A DNA stretch of 10,195 bases from positions 1 through 10,195 of the forward strand of contig CAMWXQ010000017.1 of assembly GCA_947178235.1 (NCBI GenBank), in the 5' to 3' direction. Positions 6,153 to 10,195 of the stretch are shown here, piece after piece. The notes beneath the pieces were generated by a model. It ran no database searches, had not been told where the DNA came from, and worked only from the letters and a program-made list of their open reading frames with translations. The DNA is from an uncultured Muribaculaceae bacterium (GTDB lineage: Bacteria > Bacteroidota > Bacteroidia > Bacteroidales > Muribaculaceae). The stretch's first letter is position 1. Every line of letters begins with the position of its first letter. A program made the translations under genes and the position numbers.

Positions 6153-6238
6153 GTTGATTATACGAGGCACCTATGGCCGGAGGCCATGTTTATCAGCGTG
6201 ATACGTTGACATGCCGAAGGCATGTCCCTACAATCAAC
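6153..6238. repeat. Cloverleaf-like composite repeat: three hairpins inside an outer inverted repeat
   Basis: Outer arms GTTGATT (6153-6159) and AATCAAC (6232-6238). Inside are three hairpins in a row, each with a 3-base loop: ATGGCC-GGA-GGCCAT (6173-6187), TATCA-GCG-TGATA (6191-6203) and GACATGCC-GAA-GGCATGTC (6208-6226). The spacing is tight (3, 4 and 5 bases between later elements). The end lies 8 bp past the kinase stop codon. It may act as a terminator for the converging transcripts or be a non-autonomous mobile repeat. The structure is seen directly; the role is inferred. Confidence 0.7.
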
Positions 6239-6246
6239 GGAGACTT

Positions 6247-7221
6247 TCAACCCTTCTTGATGACCTTGTTGATGGCGAGGCGGAAGTCGCTGAACATGGC
6301 CTGGACGGGGGTGATGAAGGGTTTGATCTCGATGGGGGTGTCGGGGGCGATGACGCGGAGGTCGCGGTGGAGGCAGTCGATGTGTATGCGCGAGCCGAGC
6401 TCGATGGGCTCGCCGTCGATGTGGGCGACGCCGGGGCGGCTGCGCTCGATGGTGAGGGCGTGTGTGCGGAAGGTCATGGCCGAGGCGTTGCGCTCGATCT
6501 GTCCGGCGAGGATGTCGAAGCCGACGAGGGCCGTGGAGAAGATGTTGCCGGCGTGGACGATGGTGACGTCGAGGAGGCCGTCGTCGATGACGGCGCCGGG
6601 GGCGATGTAGGCGTTGTTGCCGTACTGCGAGGCGTTGCAGACGGCGACGAGGAAGGCTTTCTCGGTGAGGCGCTGGCCGTCGGCGATGATGGTGTAGTAC
6701 TCGGGCTCGAAGCGGGCGAGGGTCTGGAAGGTGGACTGGATGTAGGTGAGCTTGCCGCGAGTCTTCTTGCGCGAGAAGGCCTCGCTGACGGCGGCGTCGA
6801 AGCCTACGCCACAAGTGCAGAAGAACTTGCGCGTGTCGTTGACGATGGCATAGTCGATGTCCATGGGCCGGTTGGCGGCGATGACCTTGATACCCTCCTC
6901 GACGTCGACGGGGATGCCGAGGTGGCGTGCGAGGCCGTTGCCCGAGCCGCAGGGGATGATGCCGAGGGCTGTGCGGGTGCCGCATAGGGCCGCGGCGGTC
7001 TCGTTGACGGTGCCGTCACCCCCGGCCGCAAAGACGGCGTCGAATCCACGTTCGGCAGCCTCGCGGGCCAGGCGTGTGGCGTCGCCGTGGCCGCCTGTGT
7101 ACTTGACCTCGACCTCCCAGCCCAGGGGGGTGAGGCGGTCGACGACGAATTGTGCGAGCCCCTTCTTGGAACGGGTGCCGGATATGGGGTTGATGACAAG
7201 ACGTGATCTGCGTGGAGTCAT
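6247..7221 (-). CDS. YegS/diacylglycerol kinase-family lipid kinase
   Basis: 324 residues, in the usual range of 290-330. The N-terminal nucleotide-binding domain has LVINPISGTRSKKG (8-21), TGGHGDAT (42-49), the ATP-binding signature GGDGTVNE (67-74), and LGIIPCGSGNGLARHLG (86-102). The C-terminal beta-rich domain has the DIDYAIVN and CGVGFDAAVSEAF stretches, GLLDVTIV, and a late HIDGEP (family H-x-DGE). Such enzymes phosphorylate diacylglycerol, sphingoid bases or similar lipids at the membrane's inner face; Bacteroidales make sphingolipids, so a sphingoid-base substrate is possible but not shown. It starts 23 bp after the small secreted protein gene and is probably transcribed with it from the promoter at 7587-7618. 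There is no Shine-Dalgarno. It converges on the RNA gene at 5875, with the cloverleaf repeat between. Confidence 0.93.
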   Translation of the reverse strand: MTPRRSRLVINPISGTRSKKGLAQFVVDRLTPLGWEVEVKYTGGHGDATRLAREAAERGFDAVFAAGGDGTVNETAAALCGTRTALGIIPCGSGNGLARHLGIPVDVEEGIKVIAANRPMDIDYAIVNDTRKFFCTCGVGFDAAVSEAFSRKKTRGKLTYIQSTFQTLARFEPEYYTIIADGQRLTEKAFLVAVCNASQYGNNAYIAPGAVIDDGLLDVTIVHAGNIFSTALVGFDILAGQIERNASAMTFRTHALTIERSRPGVAHIDGEPIELGSRIHIDCLHRDLRVIAPDTPIEIKPFITPVQAMFSDFRLAINKVIKKG

Positions 7222-7244
7222 GACGGGGGATGGTCGTGGTGGGG

Positions 7245-7577
7245 TCAGATGGTGACGCGGCGCGTGGCGTTGTCGGTTTTGAGGATGTATATCCCCTTTG
7301 CGGCCATGCGCAGCCTGTGGGTGCCCGCGGGCAGGGTCTGCGAGCTTATGAGTTGGCCCAGGATTGTGAACACCTTGACGGGTGTGTCGCGGCGACAGGC
7401 GACGTAGATGTATCCGTCGCGTACGAGCACGTCGATCTGCTCGGAGTCAATGTTCTGGCTCTGAGCGACATTCTCGATGCCGGGGACATTGCCCGAGGCC
7501 ACCTCCCATCGCGGGGGGGCGGCGAGGGCCACGGCCGAGGCCACGAGCAGAACGAGTATGAGCAGGATGTGTCGCAT
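7245..7577 (-). CDS. Small secreted protein ending in a T9SS sorting-domain-like region
   Basis: 110 residues from the ATG at 7577. It has a clear signal peptide (MRHILLILVLLVASAVALAA, cleavage near AAP), a short linker, then from about residue 45 a compact beta-rich stretch: IDVLVRDGYIYVACRRDTPVKVFTILGQLI... ending KGIYILKTDNATRRVTI. The VKVFTILGQ and GIYIL...VTI pattern resembles the C-terminal sorting domain of Bacteroidota type IX secretion clients, here with almost no cargo. A TTG 12 nt upstream in frame could be read as a start, but it lies inside the promoter's -7 element, so the ATG is chosen. The mRNA leader would then be only a few bases. Function unknown; it shares a transcript with the lipid kinase. 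Confidence 0.8.
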   Translation of the reverse strand: MRHILLILVLLVASAVALAAPPRWEVASGNVPGIENVAQSQNIDSEQIDVLVRDGYIYVACRRDTPVKVFTILGQLISSQTLPAGTHRLRMAAKGIYILKTDNATRRVTI

Positions 7578-7586
7578 ATCGGTCTG

Positions 7587-7618
7587 CAAATTTAAGGAAT
7601 ATTTTTAAGTTTCGCAAC
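7587..7618 (-). promoter_or_regulatory. Bacteroidota-type promoter for the secreted protein / lipid kinase pair
   Basis: On the minus strand: GTTG (7618-7615), 20 bp, TAAATTTG (7594-7587) followed by CA. The -7 element ends 9 nt before the ATG at 7577, the same geometry as the polyprenyl synthase promoter, implying an almost leaderless mRNA. Confidence 0.8.
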
Positions 7619-7636
7619 GCACAGGAGAAAAGTTTA

Positions 7637-7669
7637 GGTCATACAGGCCCTCGGGGGGCCTGTATGACC
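7637..7669 (-). terminator. Perfect 14-bp hairpin after the choloylglycine-hydrolase gene
   Basis: Arms 7637-7650 and 7656-7669 (GGTCATACAGGCCC / GGGCCTGTATGACC) pair perfectly around a 5-base loop. On the minus strand it is followed by TAAACTTTTCTCC, a moderate T-run. It lies 33 bp past the hydrolase stop and separates that gene from the next promoter. Confidence 0.8.
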
Positions 7670-7702
7670 TTGTATGCAGGGGTATGTATGAGCGCGGGGA
7701 GA

Positions 7703-8749
7703 TCAGTACATGGGGGTGAAGGGAGCGGTGCGGAAGAGGTGGCCGTTGGCCTCGCCGACGTAGAGGCGGCTCTTAGATACGTCGATCTTCATGACGGGGG
7801 CACCCTTGCGGAGGTCGCACTTCGCGAGGTCGATGTAGAAGATTCCGTCGTTGGTCACGACGTCGAAGTAGTATCGGAGGTCGCGGATGTTGGCGTACGA
7901 GCGCCACTGGGTCGCGGAGAGGTTGGCCTCGCCCGATGTGTAGGTGTAGGGGACGGAGACATTGGCCATGATGGAGCGGACGATGGAGACGCCGAGGTCG
8001 GGGTCGGCGGTCTTCTCGACGTGCGAGTCGAAGAACGCTGCGCGGACAAAGCGGTCGGCGCTGGTGACGGTGCCGGGGAGCATGTGGGTGCCACCGATCT
8101 TGGTCCAGTACTCGTTGATGGCTGTGATGGCGGGATAGGTCGGGTCATTGGTGAGGACAGGGAGGTCCTGGCCCTCGTAGATATTGATGCGTCCGTGGTC
8201 AAACTCGACCATCGCCGATGCGCCGGTGGGGTCGGTGATGCCCCAGTGGAGGGTCGACGTGGTGCCGCCGTCGAACTCGGCGCCCGAGATGTTGAAGTCC
8301 TGCTTGCGGAGCAGGGCCACGGCGTCGGCCGTCGTGGCGCAGTTGTCGAGGATCCATGCGGGGAACATGGCGAGGGACATCGGGGGGAGGTTGCGGGTGG
8401 AGTCGTTCTCGTAGACGGTTCCGCGGCAGAAGAGGCCGTTGATGACGAGGCCCTTCTCGTTCATGCCCTCGGTGACGCCGCCGTCATATCCGACGGCATA
8501 GACGGCTCCGTAGCGCGAGGTCCATGTGACGGCGCCGGGCTTGTCGTGCCCCTTCTTGGCGATGCCGCGGGGGTAGACGTAGAGGTTCGTGGGTATGGGT
8601 GTCTTCCAGTCGAGCGAGCGGCCGACGATGCGGAGGCTGTCCGAGCCGACATAGAGGATGCGCGAGCAGGCTTCGGCCGAGGGGACGGAACCGATGAGGG
8701 CAGCGGCGGCGGCAGCGCCGAGGACGAGGAGACGGGATATGCGTTTCAT
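7703..8749 (-). CDS. Secreted choloylglycine hydrolase-family enzyme (bile salt hydrolase / penicillin V acylase type)
   Basis: 348 residues, an N-terminal nucleophile hydrolase that cleaves linear amide bonds. The signal peptide (1-27, hydrophobic LLVLGAAAAAALIG, ending SAEA) runs straight into Cys28, the expected nucleophile, so signal cleavage would free it. Other active-site residues: R44 and D47 (in GRSLDW, at the family spacing from the Cys), GMNEKGL (95-101), HW at 168-169, N201 (LTNDPTY) and R233 (DRFVRAAFF). The sequence resembles the Gram-negative group containing the Bacteroides bile salt hydrolase, as recalled, including DWK...NLYVYPRG and LPGT...S.DRFVRA. The residue at the site of the Gram-positive enzyme's loop Asn (near 107) is aromatic, so bile salts, penicillin V or N-acyl amides all remain possible. 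It probably acts in the periplasm. No TAnnTTTG promoter was found upstream. Confidence 0.94.
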   Translation of the reverse strand: MKRISRLLVLGAAAAAALIGSVPSAEACSRILYVGSDSLRIVGRSLDWKTPIPTNLYVYPRGIAKKGHDKPGAVTWTSRYGAVYAVGYDGGVTEGMNEKGLVINGLFCRGTVYENDSTRNLPPMSLAMFPAWILDNCATTADAVALLRKQDFNISGAEFDGGTTSTLHWGITDPTGASAMVEFDHGRINIYEGQDLPVLTNDPTYPAITAINEYWTKIGGTHMLPGTVTSADRFVRAAFFDSHVEKTADPDLGVSIVRSIMANVSVPYTYTSGEANLSATQWRSYANIRDLRYYFDVVTNDGIFYIDLAKCDLRKGAPVMKIDVSKSRLYVGEANGHLFRTAPFTPMY

Positions 8750-8982
8750 AACTGTTTTTTCAGTGGGGGTGAATAGTTTCAGTGGTTACTCTCTATTGAT
8801 ACTAACGTCCGCGGGGCGCCGTATGTTCAAGGCGGGGCCATCTATTTGGCGGGCGGGGACGACGGGAGGGCTGAAAAGAGAGCCAAGCGAGGGTTTTGGC
8901 TTGACAAATGCCACCAAAAATCGGCCTTCTGCGCCTTTTTGCGCAGAAAAATGGATTTTTGTGGAAATTTTCCACCGAAAAA
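8750..8982. other. Intergenic region with three successive inverted repeats
   Basis: No protein gene is supported. Inverted repeats: AGCCAA/TTGGCT (8881-8886 with 8896-8901), TTCTGCGC/GCGCAGAA (8927-8934 with 8941-8948) and the 15-base GTGGAAATTTTCCAC (8961-8975), the last ending 7 bp before the -33 element of the next promoter. None has a T-run placed to make a clear terminator. The hydrolase gene's promoter must lie in this region but does not match the usual pattern. Confidence 0.5.
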
Positions 8983-9014
8983 TTTGCATATTCCGCAGAA
9001 ACCCCTTACCTTTG
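8983..9014 (+). promoter_or_regulatory. Consensus Bacteroidota promoter for a short RNA
   Basis: TTTG (8983-8986), 20 bp, TACCTTTG (9007-9014), followed by CA. This is the best match to the phylum consensus in the window. The start point should lie near 9020. Confidence 0.85.
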
Positions 9015-9019
9015 CAATG

Positions 9020-9088
9020 TGTTTTTCATGGTATTAGATTTAAGGTTAACAAAAGATTGATTGTCGCGAGACAATCAATTCTTTTTTG
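9020..9088 (+). ncRNA. Short hairpin RNA (~70 nt) or transcribed leader
   Basis: A consensus promoter is followed within 40 nt by a strong hairpin and T-run, with no start codon giving a meaningful peptide between. The leader (GTGTTTTTCATGGTATTAG, then ATTTAAGGTTAAC) looks, from memory, like a leader that recurs in Bacteroidales genomes; I could not check this. No gene on this strand follows for at least 1.1 kb apart from tiny frames, so a stand-alone small RNA is the simplest reading. Confidence 0.5.
9051..9088 (+). terminator. Hairpin with GCGA loop and T-run ending the short RNA
   Basis: ATTGATTGTC (9056-9065), GNRA-type loop GCGA, GACAATCAAT (9070-9079), then TCTTTTTT. An A-tract precedes it, so it may also terminate minus-strand transcripts, including the radical SAM gene's. 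Confidence 0.8.
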
Positions 9089-9356
9089 TGCCTGTGGGAA
9101 GCCATGAAAAGTTTTCCGAAAACAGGGTAATATGGGTTATAGAGGATGCAATCAAATCCAATCAACGCAGACAATACTTATTTGAATAGAATGGCCCTAT
9201 GTCCGAACTCTTGTATCAGGATCGCTGCTGCAATCGCCTCAGTATTTCTCATTAAGCTCTATTCTCAACCATATTCATGATGGTTAAAGATCTCGTTGGT
9301 GGAGACATGCTGAAATTTACACATTCAGCGTTAGAATCAGTAACAATGCAAGATAC
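9089..9356. other. AT-richer region with tiny frames only
   Basis: This lies between the short RNA's terminator and the radical SAM gene's stop. On the minus strand two tiny frames overlap as TAATG: 18 codons (9308-9252) then 24 codons (9252-9178, MRNTEAIAAAILIQEFGHR...). On the plus strand a 29-codon frame (9191-9280, MALCPNSC..., with a hydrophobic stretch IAAAIASVFLI) covers much of the same bases. At most one can be real and none has independent support. I see no RNA gene or clear repeat here. Confidence 0.3.
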
Positions 9357-10195
9357 TCATCTTATAAAGCATCCTCCATTACAGTATACATTCCAAAAAG
9401 CACAATCCCTGCATTCTGTCAATGTCAATTTCTTATGAATTTGAACGAATTCCGCATATATCATCTTCGCAAAATCACTCCACTCAATTAATTGTTGGCT
9501 ATTGTTATACATATTCCCCAAAATTTGAGGGTGCTGATTGCAAAACCTTATGTTATAATGAGAATCAATTAGTCCAGCACATTCAACATTACACAATGCA
9601 CCTGTCTTAGGTATAGGAATTCGAGTTCCGCGGACATAACACAATGGTAAAATATGATCTTGTCCTTGTTTAATACCATGAAATTTACAAAACGTCTGCA
9701 AGTCCTCGTAAATATATTTCACAGAATCACTTTCTGAAAAAATATTAGTGGTGCAATCTAACGTAAGATAAACTTCAATTTGAGGATATAGCTCAAATAT
9801 TCGTAATATTTCTGACTTAACTTTATCAACATCAATATTTTTTAATACTTGAACCTCCAAAGCCCTCTTGCCCAATTGACCTATTAGTAGCTTTTCCGAA
9901 TTGATAATCTTGGAAAATTTGAAATTATATACAATTCTATCATTTTCTCTTAGTACAACATTAGAAATCGCCCCATTTATCCCATTCGTAAAAATTGATA
10001 TTTCTTCAAAAGAATTTTGTGCAATTTTTACAAATTCAACAAATTGAGGATGAATCGTTGGTTCTCCTCCCATAATTTTTAACTGTTCTACCCCGTTCGA
10101 TCTAAAATATATACATAACTGTGCAAAATGGTCAATACCCATCTCCGCACCAGCTCGTATACTACTATTAAAGCAATTACTACACCGTGCATTAC
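9357..10195 (-). CDS. Radical SAM / SPASM-domain protein, N-terminus cut by window edge
   Basis: 278 residues are visible and the frame is open to the edge, so the ATG at 10142 is internal. The first bases read NARCSNCFN: with a Cys just outside the window this completes the C-x3-C-x2-C cluster motif that binds the SAM-cleaving [4Fe-4S]. GGEPT follows about 40 residues on, in LKIMGGEPTIHPQF. A second cysteine set, ALCNVEC...NIRFC and then CRDCAFWNVYCNGGC, is SPASM-like and ends only three residues before the stop (FIR). SPASM enzymes often modify peptides or carry auxiliary clusters; the substrate here is unknown. The gene is about one-third GC, far below the other genes, suggesting transfer or an island beginning near 9,000. 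Whether a precursor peptide is nearby cannot be settled from this window. Confidence 0.88.
   Translation of the reverse strand, partial: NARCSNCFNSSIRAGAEMGIDHFAQLCIYFRSNGVEQLKIMGGEPTIHPQFVEFVKIAQNSFEEISIFTNGINGAISNVVLRENDRIVYNFKFSKIINSEKLLIGQLGKRALEVQVLKNIDVDKVKSEILRIFELYPQIEVYLTLDCTTNIFSESDSVKYIYEDLQTFCKFHGIKQGQDHILPLCYVRGTRIPIPKTGALCNVECAGLIDSHYNIRFCNQHPQILGNMYNNSQQLIEWSDFAKMIYAEFVQIHKKLTLTECRDCAFWNVYCNGGCFIR

Noticed and set aside
5925..6209. Plus-strand 94-codon frame and opposing 61-codon frame across the structured RNA
   Set aside because: Both run through the promoter-bounded hairpins and terminator, show no family resemblance, and the 94-codon frame reads into the cloverleaf repeat.
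6211..6987. Plus-strand open frame opposite the lipid kinase
   Set aside because: It has a Gly/Asp/Val-rich composition typical of antisense to a GC-rich gene; the kinase signature is on the minus strand.
7578..7589. TTG start giving four extra residues to the small secreted protein
   Set aside because: The TTG lies inside the promoter's -7 element and would not be in the mRNA; the ATG at 7577 begins a normal signal peptide.
7664..8776. Long plus-strand open frame (370 codons) opposite the hydrolase gene
   Set aside because: It is an antisense shadow rich in Gly, Asp, Val and Glu, without domains; the minus strand carries a complete hydrolase with catalytic residues and signal peptide.
8658..9107. 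Plus-strand 149-codon frame and minus-strand 67-codon frame (8786-8989)
   Set aside because: They cross the hydrolase start, three inverted repeats and the small RNA promoter; their composition is not protein-like.
10140..10142. ATG as the start of the radical SAM protein
   Set aside because: The frame continues to the window edge and encodes ARCSNC, part of the essential cluster motif, upstream of this ATG.

Overview
The window looks like a chromosomal segment of a GC-rich member of the order Bacteroidales (Bacteroidota). The signs are four promoters of the TTTG / TAnnTTTG type used by this phylum, each with exactly 20 bp between the two elements; no Shine-Dalgarno sequences before the genes; a PolA, a DUF59 protein and a choloylglycine-hydrolase family enzyme that read like Bacteroidales versions; and short AT-rich intergenic palindromes. 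I cannot fix the family. Most genes are strongly GC-rich, but the last ~1.2 kb (about 9,000 onward) and the small gene at 4,094 are clearly AT-richer.

Layout. (1) 1-932, minus strand: a long-chain polyprenyl diphosphate synthase, cut by the left edge. (2) A 127-bp divergent control region with a clear promoter and an overlapping dyad. (3) 1,060-3,852, plus: a full-length DNA polymerase I whose 3'-5' exonuclease domain has lost its catalytic acids. (4) 3,854-4,576: a cassette-like unit between polA and the next gene. It holds three 66-bp tandem repeats rich in hairpins, a 124-aa four-helix-bundle (S23/IVP-like) gene and an inverted copy of the repeat. (5) 4,598-5,676, plus: a two-gene overlapping unit, a DUF59/MIP18 Fe-S assembly protein followed by an LpxH-type metallophosphatase. 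(6) 5,677-6,246: no convincing protein gene, but tandem dyads, a promoter, a structured ~225-nt RNA ending in a strong terminator, and a four-stem cloverleaf-like repeat. (7) 8,749-6,247, minus: a choloylglycine-hydrolase family enzyme with its own terminator, then a separate promoter driving a small secreted protein and a YegS/DAGK-type lipid kinase. (8) 8,983-9,088, plus: a second promoter plus short hairpin RNA. (9) 9,357 to the right edge, minus: an AT-rich radical SAM/SPASM protein cut by the edge.

Functionally most of the segment is housekeeping: isoprenoid chain synthesis, DNA repair, Fe-S assembly, lipid A synthesis and lipid phosphorylation, plus a secreted amide hydrolase that could act on bile salts or other amides in the gut. 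The parts most worth following are the repeat-flanked four-helix-bundle cassette, the two promoter-plus-hairpin RNAs, the cloverleaf repeat, and the AT-rich radical SAM region at the right edge.
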